DNA of 64,000 nt from Alphaproteobacteria bacterium. GTDB lineage: Bacteria; Pseudomonadota; Alphaproteobacteria; Caulobacterales; Maricaulaceae. Numbering within the stretch: the stretch's first letter is position 1; every line of letters starts with the position of its first letter. A model generated the notes under the pieces. It saw nothing but the letters and a program-made list of their open reading frames with translations. It was not told the DNA's origin and searched no databases. Location of the stretch: the NCBI GenBank assembly GCA_024742735.1, contig JANSXV010000001.1, positions 930,001-994,000 of the forward strand. The letters run 5' to 3'. Of this stretch, positions 1 through 7,750 are shown piece by piece. The position numbers and the translations under genes were made by a program.

Positions 1-859
1 TCACGCCGGGACCGAAAACCACGTTGGGCTCGATCACTGTATCGGCCTCGATGACCGTGTCATGGCTGAAGAAGACCGTCTCCGGCGCGACCAGCGTGAC
101 GCCGTTCGCCATGGCCTGCGACCGGACGCGGACCTGAAAAGCAGCCTCCGCGGCCGCCAGATCGGCGCGGGAATTCACCCCCAGCACTTCGGCTTCGTCT
201 GCGCGCACCGCCCTGGCGGAGAGGCCGCGCCCGCGCGCGAGCGCGACCACGTCGGTCAGATAATATTCGCCCTTGGCGTTGTCGTTGGTGACCTCATCCA
301 GCAGGTCGAACAGGAGTGAGGCGTCAGCGGCGAGAACCCCGGAATTGCACAGGCGGACGGCCAGCTGCTCCGGCGTGGCCTCCCTGGCTTCCACGATGGC
401 GTCGAGATCGCCGTCCACCGTTTCGATCAGGCGGCCATAGGCGCCCGGCTCGTCCGGCTCAAAGCCCAGCACGGACACCGCGGCGCCCGTCTCCAGCGCC
501 TGAAACACCGCCGCCACGGTTTCGGGGCGGATCAGAGGCGTGTCGGCGTAGAGCACGATGGCGTCGCCCTCAAAGCCGGCCAGAGCCTCCCGCGCCTGCT
601 TCACCGCATCGCCGGTGCCCATCGGGGGATCCTGCAAGGCGGTGGCCACGCCGGCGGCTTCGGCCTTGTCACGCACGGCCGGACCATGGGCGCCCCAGAC
701 CACGACGGAGCGTTCGACCCCGCAGGCCGCCGCCAGATCCAGGCTCCAGTCCAGCATGGACCGGCCGGCCACAGCATGCAGCGGCTTGGCGAGCGCCGAC
801 TTCATGCGGCTGCCATGTCCGGCGGCGAGAATCACGGCGGCGCAGGGGCGATGGGTCAT
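1..859 (-). CDS. glmU: Bifunctional UDP-GlcNAc pyrophosphorylase / GlcN-1-P acetyltransferase GlmU (3' end outside window)
   Basis: Makes UDP-N-acetylglucosamine, the precursor of peptidoglycan and LPS, in the cytoplasm. The ORF track misses it because it runs off the left edge. Reading the minus strand from the ATG at 859 gives the nucleotidyltransferase signature LAAGHGSRMKSALAKPLH near residues 11-28, then YADTPL and the GEYYLTD block. The start of the left-handed beta-helix acetyltransferase domain (VIEADTVIEPNVVFGPGV) is reached at the window edge. About 286 residues are visible; the family is usually about 450. The usual Thr of LxxGxGTxM is Ser here, a mild variant. Divergent from gph, 116 bp away. 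Confidence 0.93.
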   Translation of the reverse strand, partial: MTHRPCAAVILAAGHGSRMKSALAKPLHAVAGRSMLDWSLDLAAACGVERSVVVWGAHGPAVRDKAEAAGVATALQDPPMGTGDAVKQAREALAGFEGDAIVLYADTPLIRPETVAAVFQALETGAAVSVLGFEPDEPGAYGRLIETVDGDLDAIVEAREATPEQLAVRLCNSGVLAADASLLFDLLDEVTNDNAKGEYYLTDVVALARGRGLSARAVRADEAEVLGVNSRADLAAAEAAFQVRVRSQAMANGVTLVAPETVFFSHDTVIEADTVIEPNVVFGPGV

Positions 860-975
860 GGGCGAACGGGGCTCCCGGCATGGGACAGGCGGTCGAAAGA
901 CGGATCGAGACCGGCTATAGCCCAACTGGACTGCGCACGCGACCACCGCCGCAGCGTCCGTGAAGGAGCCGTCCC

Positions 976-1662
976 ATGCCCCTTGCCTCGTTGAAAGGCG
1001 CGCGCATCGCTTTCGATCTGGACGGGACGCTTGTCGACACCGCGCCGGATTTGGTGCGCGCCCTGAACGCGGCGATTCTTCCGGCTGGTCTGGACCCGGT
1101 TCCGCTGGCGGCGGTGCGGGCCATGGTGGGCCGAGGGGCCAGGGCGCTGATCCAGCGCGCCCATGAACGCGCCGGCGTTCCCGTGCCCGATGAGGAGACG
1201 CTGACTGCGAGGCTGGAGCATTTCCTGACCAGCTATCGCAGCGGCATCGCCGACCAGTCGGCGCCGTTCGACGGGGTCGAAGCCGCGCTCGACACGCTGA
1301 TCGAAGCCGGCGCGCAATTGTCGGTATGCACCAACAAGCCCACCTGGCTCGCCGTTCCGCTGCTGGAGGCGGTCGGCCTGAGCAACCGATTCGTCCGCAT
1401 CATCGGCCCGGAAGACGCCCCGGCGAAGAAGCCCGACCCTCGCCATCTGGAGACGGCGCTCGGCGGACCGGCGGACCGAACCTGCGTACTGGTCGGCGAC
1501 TCGGAGCCTGATGTGCTGGCTGCGAAAGCCGCGGGAGCCTGGTCTGTGATTTTTGAGGACGGCTACAGCGAAAAGCCGGCCGGCGCTCTGGGCGCCGACC
1601 GGCTGTTTCGTCGCTTTGATGAGTTGCCCGGCATTCTGGCCGGGCTCGTCGCAAACGCCTAG
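976..1662 (+). CDS. gph: Phosphoglycolate phosphatase (HAD superfamily)
   Basis: Removes phosphate from 2-phosphoglycolate, which arises from DNA 3'-end repair and photorespiration-type chemistry. 228 aa, the normal length. HAD motif I is FDLDGTLVDT (about residues 13-22), motif II lies in SVCTNKP, the motif III lysine is in AKKPDPRHL, and motif IV is LVGDSEPDV. A GGAG sequence precedes the ATG. The helical cap domain places it in HAD subfamily IA, so other small phosphate esters are possible substrates. It meets the next gene convergently, the stop codons overlapping by 4 bp. Confidence 0.88.
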   Translation: MPLASLKGARIAFDLDGTLVDTAPDLVRALNAAILPAGLDPVPLAAVRAMVGRGARALIQRAHERAGVPVPDEETLTARLEHFLTSYRSGIADQSAPFDGVEAALDTLIEAGAQLSVCTNKPTWLAVPLLEAVGLSNRFVRIIGPEDAPAKKPDPRHLETALGGPADRTCVLVGDSEPDVLAAKAAGAWSVIFEDGYSEKPAGALGADRLFRRFDELPGILAGLVANA

Positions 1663-1877
1663 GCGCTGCGGCGCTCAGCCGTGCGGTCATTGGCGGGCTT
1701 GGGCATGCCGTTGACCATGTTGGAGCGCACATCGGTGCGCGCCGAACGCATCGCCGGCATGAAGCCGGCTTCGGTAAGCTCGATATTCACGTCGTAGCCG
1801 CGCTCTTTCCAGTAGGACTCGATACGTTCCTTCAGACGAAGCGCGCCTTCACGGGTGCAGAAATCGTTGCTGGCCAT
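1659..1877 (-). CDS. Small conserved alphaproteobacterial protein of unknown function (72 aa)
   Basis: The track gives 102 aa, but the internal ATG at 1877 has a strong GGAGG eight bases upstream and begins MASNDFCTREGALRLKER, so 72 aa is preferred. The protein is soluble and charged: an amphipathic helix (LKERIESYWKERGYDV) followed by a basic tail with SARTDVRSNMVNG. I recall near-identical small proteins across alphaproteobacteria, which suggests a conserved housekeeping role, but I know of no assigned function. No membrane segment and no metal motif (a single Cys). Confidence 0.8.
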   Translation of the reverse strand: MASNDFCTREGALRLKERIESYWKERGYDVNIELTEAGFMPAMRSARTDVRSNMVNGMPKPANDRTAERRSA

Positions 1878-2020
1878 GGGGAGAAACCTCCTTCGACCGC
1901 GCGCACCAGCGCACGCGGGCGGGACATTTGGTGTTACGGATTCAAGCGCACTGCACCGAAGCGCCATGTGCGTCTGACGCCCCTATAGGTGAGTTTTCTG
2001 TTTGACGAAAGTGTGACGAA

Positions 2021-2054
2021 GGCCCTCAGGCTCATTTTTTTGTGATTGAGGGCC
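2021..2054. repeat. 8-bp inverted repeat with a T-rich 18-nt loop
   Basis: GGCCCTCA and TGAGGGCC are perfect arms around a loop holding seven consecutive T. It lies between the promoter side of the 72-aa gene and tRNA-Val. It does not have a terminator layout (stem then T run) on either strand. The rest of 1968-2120 shows nothing else I can name. Confidence 0.4.
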
Positions 2055-2120
2055 GATTTCCCGGCGCCGCGCACGCTTGACCGCCCTCAACCAGCCCGGT
2101 ATCTCACCACCCCTTGCTGA

Positions 2121-2195
2121 GGGCGATTAGCTCAGCGGTAGAGCACTTCGTTCACACCGAAGGGGTCACTAGTTCGATCCTAGTATCGCCCACCA
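2121..2195 (+). tRNA. tRNA-Val (anticodon CAC)
   Basis: A complete cloverleaf can be drawn. Acceptor GGGCGAT pairs with ATCGCCC, followed by discriminator A and an encoded CCA. The D-arm contains AGCTCAGCGGTAGAGC. Anticodon stem CTTCG/CGAAG encloses loop TTCACAC, giving CAC, which reads GTG. The T-loop is GTTCGATCC. 75 nt with CCA. Confidence 0.96.
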
Positions 2196-2218
2196 ATTCC
2201 AGCGCTCAGCGCCGATGA

Positions 2219-2249
2219 CCCCGTCTGGAGACCTCCAGGCGGGGTTTTT
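2219..2249 (+). terminator. Rho-independent terminator of tRNA-Val
   Basis: CCCCGTCTGGA-GACC-TCCAGGCGGGG forms an 11-bp stem (one G-T pair) followed by TTTTT, 24 nt after the tRNA CCA. It separates the tRNA unit from the iron transporter operon. Confidence 0.9.
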
Positions 2250-2277
2250 CGTTCCCGGCGCGGCTGGGCGCCGCACT

Positions 2278-2292
2278 TGCGAACCGTTCTCA
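2278..2292 (+). promoter_or_regulatory. Possible Fur-type 7-1-7 operator upstream of the iron transporter
   Basis: TGCGAAC-C-GTTCTCA is a 7-1-7 inverted repeat with 6 of 7 positions matching. It lies 66 bp before the substrate-binding protein ATG. The 7-1-7 layout is typical of Fur-family boxes. The assignment rests on the layout and on the iron-uptake function downstream, so it is tentative. Confidence 0.3.
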
Positions 2293-2358
2293 GAAGTGCG
2301 AAGGAAGCGGCCATGTCTCCAGGCGAGCCTCGCCTGATCTGATCGCAGGAGCCGATCC

Positions 2359-3402
2359 ATGTCCTTCACCCTTCGCGCCGCCGCGTTCAGCGCCGCGGCC
2401 CTCGCCCTTACCGCCTGTGGCGAACCCGCCGCCCAGACCGGCGCCGGCGAGGTCAATGTGTTCACCGCGCGCCACTACGCCAGCGACGACGCGGTCTACG
2501 CCGCCTTCACCGAACAGACCGGCATCGCCGTCAACGTCATCGAAGCGCCGGGCGATCTTCTGATCGAGCGGGTGCGCACCGACGGCGAACGGTCTCAGGC
2601 CGACGTCGTCATCACCGTGGACGCCGGCCGCCTCTGGCGCGCCGAGCAGGCGGGTCTCTTCCAGGCCGCGCCTGAACTTCAGGACGCGCTGGCTGATGTT
2701 CCGGAAAACCTGCGCCATCCCGAAGGCGACTGGTTCGGCTTCGCAGCGCGCGTGCGCGGCATCGCCTATGCCGCTGACCGGGTTGATCCCGCCGACATCC
2801 AGGACTTCACCGCACTGGCCGATGAGGCCTGGCGCGGGCGCATCTGCGTGCGCTCGTCCAACAACGTGTACAATCAGTCGCTCCTGGCCGGCCTGATCGA
2901 GGCTGAAGGCGCGGAGGCCGCCGAAAGCTGGGCCGCCGGGATCGTCGCCAACATGGCCCGCCCGCCCCAGGGCGGCGACACCGACCAGATCCGCGCCATC
3001 GCGACCGGTCAGTGCGATGTGGCCATCGTCAATCATTATTACCTCGCCCGCCTGGAGCGGTCGCAGGATCCCGCCGACATGGAGGCGGCCGAGGCGGTGG
3101 ATCTGGTCATTGCCGATCTCGCCGGGCGCGGCGCGCACATGAACATTTCCGGCGCCGGTCTCGCGGCGGGTGCGCCCAACCGCGACAATGCTGTGGCTCT
3201 GCTTGAGTTTCTCCTTTCTGACGACGCCCAGCGCGCTTTTGCGGAGCTGACCAACGAGTATCCGGTCATCGAGGGCGTGACCTACGACAACGCCGTTCTG
3301 GACGGCTGGGGCGCGGTCGAGGCTGACCCGCTCAATGTCAACGCCCTGGGCGAGAACGCCGGCGAAGCCCAGCGGATATTCGACCGCGTCGGATGGCCTT
3401 AG
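2359..3402 (+). CDS. fbpA: Ferric iron ABC transporter, periplasmic substrate-binding lipoprotein
   Basis: Captures Fe3+ in the periplasm and delivers it to the permease. 347 aa. An N-terminal signal ending ALALTAC is a lipobox, so the mature protein would be lipid-anchored at Cys20. The body follows the Fbp/Afu/Idi fold: NVFTARHYASDDAVYAAF, DVVITVDAGRLWRAEQAGLF, and the hinge segment VNHYYLARL carrying the paired tyrosines that bind iron in this family. AGGAG lies 7 nt before the ATG. The 3' end overlaps the permease gene by 10 bp, indicating one operon. The symbol is by family; afuA or idiA would serve equally. Confidence 0.88.
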   Translation: MSFTLRAAAFSAAALALTACGEPAAQTGAGEVNVFTARHYASDDAVYAAFTEQTGIAVNVIEAPGDLLIERVRTDGERSQADVVITVDAGRLWRAEQAGLFQAAPELQDALADVPENLRHPEGDWFGFAARVRGIAYAADRVDPADIQDFTALADEAWRGRICVRSSNNVYNQSLLAGLIEAEGAEAAESWAAGIVANMARPPQGGDTDQIRAIATGQCDVAIVNHYYLARLERSQDPADMEAAEAVDLVIADLAGRGAHMNISGAGLAAGAPNRDNAVALLEFLLSDDAQRAFAELTNEYPVIEGVTYDNAVLDGWGAVEADPLNVNALGENAGEAQRIFDRVGWP

Positions 3403-4991
3403 GCGCGCGCACCGGCCGGATCGATCCGGTCTGGACGGCCAGCATCGCCGCGCTCATATGCGCCGCACCGCTCCTGGCGGTCGCGGCGCTCGGCGTGTTC
3501 GGGCCCTGGTCCGACTATATGGCCCATATCGCGACGACCCGGCTGCCCGCCTATCTGGGCCACACCGCCCTGGTCACCAGCGTTGCGGCTCTAGGCGCGG
3601 GCCTGATCGGCGCGCCGCTGGCGTTTCTGGTGGCGCGCTGCGCCTTCCCCGGACGCTCGGTCTTTGAATGGCTGCTCGCCCTGCCGCTGGCCATGCCGGC
3701 CTATGCGGCGGCCTATGCCTGGTATGATCTGACCCAGGCCGCGGGACCGCTGGGCGGGGTCTTCCCGACCGTGCGCGGCCCCGTCGGCGCAGGGCTGATC
3801 TTCGCGCTGACGCTCTACCCTTATGTCTATCTGCTGGCCCGGGAATCCTTCGCCGGTCAGTCCGCTGACGCCTATGACGCGGCGCGCACGCTGGGCTCGA
3901 AACCCTTCGAAGCCTTCCGCCGCGCCGCCCTGCCCATGGCGCGGCCCGCCGTCGCCGCCGGTCTCGCTCTCGTGGTCATGGAGAGCCTCGCCGACTATGG
4001 CGCGGTGGTGCATCTGGGCGCGCCGACGCTGTCGGTGGGCCTCATCCGGGCCTGGGCGGGCGAAGGCGCGACCGCCGACGCCGCGCGACTGGCGCTGATC
4101 CTGGTGGCCATCGCCTTCCTTCTGTTCTCGCTGGAGCGCTCCCAGCGCCGCCGGGCGCGCCAGTCGGCGGCCTCGGGGCGGCGGCGTCCGCCACGCAAGG
4201 CGGTCCTGTCAGCGCCCCTCGCGACACTCGCGATCGCCGCCTGCACGCTGCCGGTCCTGGCCGGTCTGATCATCCCTATGGCCCGTCTGGGATGGCGGGC
4301 CATGAACGCGCCGGTCGCGCGCGACCTGATGAGCGCAGCCGGCAATTCGCTGATGCTGGCGCTCCTGTCCGGCGCCGTCGCCGCCGCCCTCGGCCTCGCC
4401 GCCGCTTACGCCCTGCGCAGCGGACGCAAGCGCGCCATCGCGGCGGCAAGGCTCGCGGGCCTGGGCTACGCTGTTCCCGGATCGGTCGCAGCGCTCGGCG
4501 TTCTGGCCATCCTCGGCGCGGCGCAGAGCGGCGTCGACGGGGTCTGGACCGGCCTGTTCGGCGGCCCCTTCCCGGTCCTTCTGACCGGCGGCGTCGCCGC
4601 CCTGATCTTCGCCTACCAGTCCCGCTTCGCCGCCGCCGCCATAGGCCCGGCGGAAAGCGCGCTGGCCAGGGTCACCCCGACGCTGGACGCAGCGTCCAGA
4701 ACGCTGGGCGCGACGCCGGCCCAGACCGCCTGGCGCGTGCACAGGCCGCTGATCCTGTCCGGCGCTCTGCTGGCTGCGCTGCTTGTGTTCGTGGAGGTGT
4801 TGAAGGAACTTCCCGCCACCATGATCCTGCGCCCGTTCAATTTCGACACGCTCGCCGTGACGGCCCACAACTACGCCAGCGACGAGCGGCTGGGCGAAGC
4901 GGCCTTGCCCGCCCTTCTCATCGTCCTGATCGCGCTTCCGGCCATGATCGTCATCGCACGGCGCATAACCCGCACTGAGGCCGGACGATGA
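3393..4991 (+). CDS. fbpB: Ferric iron ABC transporter permease (fused two-module FbpB type)
   Basis: Inner-membrane channel for Fe3+ uptake. 532 aa with about 12 hydrophobic segments. It contains two copies of the permease module, each with its EAA-like loop: DAARTLGSKPFEAFRRAALP near residues 160-180 and DAASRTLGATPAQTAWRVHRP near 435-455. The double module is usual for FbpB/AfuB. A basic linker of about 25 residues (RSQRRRARQSAASGRRRPP) joins the halves. It overlaps fbpA by 10 bp and fbpC by 4 bp, so the three genes are probably translationally coupled. Confidence 0.9.
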   Translation: MALGARTGRIDPVWTASIAALICAAPLLAVAALGVFGPWSDYMAHIATTRLPAYLGHTALVTSVAALGAGLIGAPLAFLVARCAFPGRSVFEWLLALPLAMPAYAAAYAWYDLTQAAGPLGGVFPTVRGPVGAGLIFALTLYPYVYLLARESFAGQSADAYDAARTLGSKPFEAFRRAALPMARPAVAAGLALVVMESLADYGAVVHLGAPTLSVGLIRAWAGEGATADAARLALILVAIAFLLFSLERSQRRRARQSAASGRRRPPRKAVLSAPLATLAIAACTLPVLAGLIIPMARLGWRAMNAPVARDLMSAAGNSLMLALLSGAVAAALGLAAAYALRSGRKRAIAAARLAGLGYAVPGSVAALGVLAILGAAQSGVDGVWTGLFGGPFPVLLTGGVAALIFAYQSRFAAAAIGPAESALARVTPTLDAASRTLGATPAQTAWRVHRPLILSGALLAALLVFVEVLKELPATMILRPFNFDTLAVTAHNYASDERLGEAALPALLIVLIALPAMIVIARRITRTEAGR

Positions 4992-6049
4992 AGCCGCAGG
5001 AGCTGCACCTGGCGGATCGCAAGCTGGAGGCTGACGCCCTCACCGTCTCCTTCGCGCCAGGCCGGCCTGCAGTCGACCAAGCGAGCCTGTCTCTGACCTG
5101 CGGACGCCTGACCGCGCTGCTGGGCCCGTCCGGATCGGGCAAGTCGACGCTGCTGCGCGCCATCGCCGGGCTGGAGCGGCTGGACGCCGGATCCGTCCGG
5201 TTTGAAGGCCGGGTCTGGTCGGGCGACGCCGTCCACCTGCCGCCGGAAGACCGCCGCTGCGGCGTGGTGTTCCAGGACTACGCCCTGTTTCCGCATCTCA
5301 ACGCGCTGGACAATGTCGCCTACGGGCTGAAGGGCGCGAAGTCCGAGCGCCGCGCCAAAGCGCTGGACCAGCTCAAAGCCGTCGAGCTGGACCACCGTGC
5401 CCACGCCTTCCCCCATGAGCTGTCCGGCGGCGAGCAGCAGCGCGTGGCGCTGGCGCGCGCCCTGGCGCCGGGACCGGACGTCATGCTGCTGGACGAGCCG
5501 TTCTCTGGTCTCGACCGGCGCCTGCGCGCCGAGCTGCGCGAGACCAGCGCGGCGGCCCTGCGCGCCAGCGACGCCGCCACGCTTCTCGTCACCCATGACG
5601 CCGAGGAAGCCCTGGCTCTGGCCGATCAGATCGCGCTGATGAGCGAGGGCCGGATCATCCAGACCGGCGCGCCCGACGCCCTTTATCTCAAACCGTCCAG
5701 CCTCGCCGCTGCGCGCCTGCTGGGCGATGTGGAGGCGTTCGATGCGCGCATCCGAGCCGGGGCCGCCGATACGGCGCTGGGCAAGGTTGAGGCGGACGGC
5801 TTCGAAGACGGCGCCGCTGTCACCGTCCTCCTGCGCCCGGAAGGCGTGGTGGTGCGCAACGCCGCCGAAGACGGCGCGCTGGCTGATGTCGTCGAGCGCC
5901 GCGCGGCCGCCGGGTATGCGCGGCTGGTCTGCCGGCTGGAGAGCGGCCGCGAGGTGCAGGCCCGCGCCGGCCTTGCTGACAATATCCGGCCCGGCGACGC
6001 CGTGCGCCTGAGCCTCGACCCTCACTTCGCCAGCGTCGTCAGCGCGTAA
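4988..6049 (+). CDS. fbpC: Ferric iron ABC transporter ATP-binding protein
   Basis: Powers the FbpB permease. 353 aa: ABC domain with Walker A GPSGSGKST (about residue 43), Q-loop FQDYALFPHL, signature LSGGEQQRVALARAL, Walker B VMLLDEPFSGLD and switch histidine VTHDAEEA. The C-terminal domain of about 120 residues (TVLLRPEGVVV) resembles the regulatory TOBE-type region of the FbpC/PotA group. The ATG overlaps the permease stop (ATGA). It is convergent with the ABC-F gene, overlapping 11 bp. Confidence 0.92.
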   Translation: MKPQELHLADRKLEADALTVSFAPGRPAVDQASLSLTCGRLTALLGPSGSGKSTLLRAIAGLERLDAGSVRFEGRVWSGDAVHLPPEDRRCGVVFQDYALFPHLNALDNVAYGLKGAKSERRAKALDQLKAVELDHRAHAFPHELSGGEQQRVALARALAPGPDVMLLDEPFSGLDRRLRAELRETSAAALRASDAATLLVTHDAEEALALADQIALMSEGRIIQTGAPDALYLKPSSLAAARLLGDVEAFDARIRAGAADTALGKVEADGFEDGAAVTVLLRPEGVVVRNAAEDGALADVVERRAAAGYARLVCRLESGREVQARAGLADNIRPGDAVRLSLDPHFASVVSA

Positions 6050-7622
6050 GCCCGATCCGATCCGCCACGCCGATCGCCTCCAGGAAGGCCGCGTCATGGC
6101 TGACCGCCAGGATGGCGCCCTGATAGGCGTTCAGCGCCTGTTCCAGCGCCTCCAGCGCATCAAGGTCAAGATGGTTGGTCGGCTCGTCCAGCAGCAGGAG
6201 ATCGGGCGGTTCCGCCGCGCCGAACACCAGCGCCAGGCCCGCCCGCAGCCGCTCTCCGCCGGACATGACGCCCACCGGCTTCTCAGCGGCTTTGGCGCGC
6301 AGATCGAAGGCCGCGAGCGCCGCGTAGGCGGCGTTCGGCGTAAGGCCGGGATCGCGAGCGCGAAGGGCGTCGACCGCTGACAGCGCCGGATCAAGATCTC
6401 CCACGGTCTGGTCGAGGCGCGCCGTACGCAAAGCCCGGCGATGCACAGCTCCGTGTACAGGCTCCAGCACACCTGCCGCCAGTTTCAGCACGGTGGACTT
6501 GCCCGACCCGTTGGGACCGGTCACTGCAGCCCGTGCGCCGGGCGAAAGCTCGAAGCTCAACCCCTTGAGCAACGCCTGCCCATGGTAGGCGAACGTCACA
6601 TCCTCAAAGCTGAGAACCGGACGTCCGCCATGGACCTCCACGTCCGGCGTCTTCAGGTTCAAACGCGCACGGCGCGGAGCTGCGGAGGCGGCGTCCTCAG
6701 CGGCTGCTTCGGCGGCGCCGAGGATCCGGTCTGCGGTCTTCGCCAGGCGGGAGCCGGTGTTTTCGCTGCGCTGGCGCCGGGCGTTAAGCAGCATGCGATC
6801 TTCACGCCCCTCAACGCGCAGCTTCCGGCCCGCGCGGGCGCGCCTGGCGAGCCGGGCCTCAGCTTCCAGCGCGGCGCGCTTGGCCAGGCGCAGCTCGGCC
6901 TCCGCTTCGGCCTGAGCCTGCTCGGCGCGCGCGAGCGCCGCATCCCGGGCTTCGCGGTATGCTGACCAGCCCCCGCCGAATACGGACCAGCCCGGCCGCT
7001 CCAGCGCGACGATCTTGTCGACCTGCTCCAGCAACGCCCGGTCATGGCTCGCCACGATCAGACCGCCCCTGAACGCGCGCACCAGATCAGCGACCGCCGC
7101 CCGCCCCTCGGCGTCGAGATTATTGGTGGGTTCGTCCAGCAGAAGCAGATCGGGCTGCTCCAGCCAGGCGCGGGCCAGCGCCGCGCGGGCGCGTTGGCCG
7201 CCGGACAGGGTCGTCAGCGGCCGGTCGAGGTCGACCGCTTCAAGACCGAAGCGACCGAGCGCCTCATCCATTGCCGCTGGAAGCGACCAGTCGGCCCGCT
7301 CAAAATCGGTTTCATCGCCCTCGCCCCGCTCGATGCGGTCAAGGCGCGAGACGGCCGCCGCGACGCCCAGAGCGTCCAGCAGAGAGCCGGGCGCATCGGA
7401 GTCGATCTGAGCCAGGCGCAGAACCGTTCCGGTCCGCGTGACCGATCCGGACACCGGAGCGATCTCGCCGGCGAGCGCCTTGAGCAGCGTTGACTTGCCC
7501 GACCCGTTCGGGCCGACGAGTCCGACCGCCTCGGTCGAAACGCTGAAGGTGAAGTCGGAAAGAAGCCGCGCGCTGTCAGGCGTTTGCAGGCTTATCGATT
7601 GGGCGGACAGGCAGATGGACAT
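6039..7622 (-). CDS. ABC-F family ATPase (ribosome-associated, no membrane domain)
   Basis: ABC-F proteins bind the ribosomal E site and relieve stalled or drug-bound ribosomes; they are not transporters. 527 aa from the ATG at 7622, which has TGGAG 6 nt upstream; the track start two codons earlier is a TTG. Two ABC domains: GPNGSGKSTLLKAL and LSGGQRARAALARAW with LLLLDEPTNNLD in the first, GPNGSGKSTVLKLA and MSGGERLRAGLALVF with LLLLDEPTNHLD in the second. A charged Ala/Arg/Glu-rich linker joins them. It could be a housekeeping factor or an antibiotic-resistance factor; the sequence alone does not decide. The start lies inside a leader ORF (see next entry). Confidence 0.9.
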   Translation of the reverse strand: MSICLSAQSISLQTPDSARLLSDFTFSVSTEAVGLVGPNGSGKSTLLKALAGEIAPVSGSVTRTGTVLRLAQIDSDAPGSLLDALGVAAAVSRLDRIERGEGDETDFERADWSLPAAMDEALGRFGLEAVDLDRPLTTLSGGQRARAALARAWLEQPDLLLLDEPTNNLDAEGRAAVADLVRAFRGGLIVASHDRALLEQVDKIVALERPGWSVFGGGWSAYREARDAALARAEQAQAEAEAELRLAKRAALEAEARLARRARAGRKLRVEGREDRMLLNARRQRSENTGSRLAKTADRILGAAEAAAEDAASAAPRRARLNLKTPDVEVHGGRPVLSFEDVTFAYHGQALLKGLSFELSPGARAAVTGPNGSGKSTVLKLAAGVLEPVHGAVHRRALRTARLDQTVGDLDPALSAVDALRARDPGLTPNAAYAALAAFDLRAKAAEKPVGVMSGGERLRAGLALVFGAAEPPDLLLLDEPTNHLDLDALEALEQALNAYQGAILAVSHDAAFLEAIGVADRIGLTR

Positions 7623-7674
7623 GAACAACTCCAGACAGGGCGACGCGAGGGGCGAAGCGGGTCTGGATGTTCAT
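7576..7674 (-). CDS. Putative 32-aa leader peptide ORF overlapping the ABC-F start
   Basis: An ATG at 7674 preceded by a near-perfect AGGAGG (8-nt spacing) opens a 32-codon frame beginning MNIQTRFAPRVALSG. It ends in TGA at 7576, 46 bp inside the ABC-F coding region and in another frame. This ribosome site is clearly stronger than the ABC-F one. Upstream leader ORFs are an established control mode for some antibiotic-induced ABC-F genes. That this one works the same way is inference. Too short for the ORF track. Confidence 0.55.
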   Translation of the reverse strand: MNIQTRFAPRVALSGVVHVHLPVRPIDKPANA

Positions 7675-7696
7675 GGGGCTGTCCTCCTAATGAGAT

Positions 7697-7734
7697 GCGG
7701 CGGCCCGTATACGAGCCGCCGCACCGGTTTGCAA
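7697..7734 (-). promoter_or_regulatory. Candidate promoter and hairpin before the ABC-F leader
   Basis: On the minus strand TTGCAA and TATACG are 17 bp apart (7729-7734 and 7706-7711), a plausible sigma70 pair. The same stretch holds an 8-bp perfect stem GCGGCGGC/GCCGCCGC around TCGTATACGG. No T run follows toward the ABC-F gene, so it is not a simple terminator. It lies between the stop of the upstream dehydrogenase gene and the leader ORF Shine-Dalgarno. Confidence 0.4.
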
Positions 7735-7750
7735 ATTTTCGAAGTCCGCC

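Noticed and set aside
2121-2195. tRNA-Val as attachment site of an integrated element
   Set aside because: No partial tRNA duplicate or integrase nearby; a normal terminator and a housekeeping operon follow.
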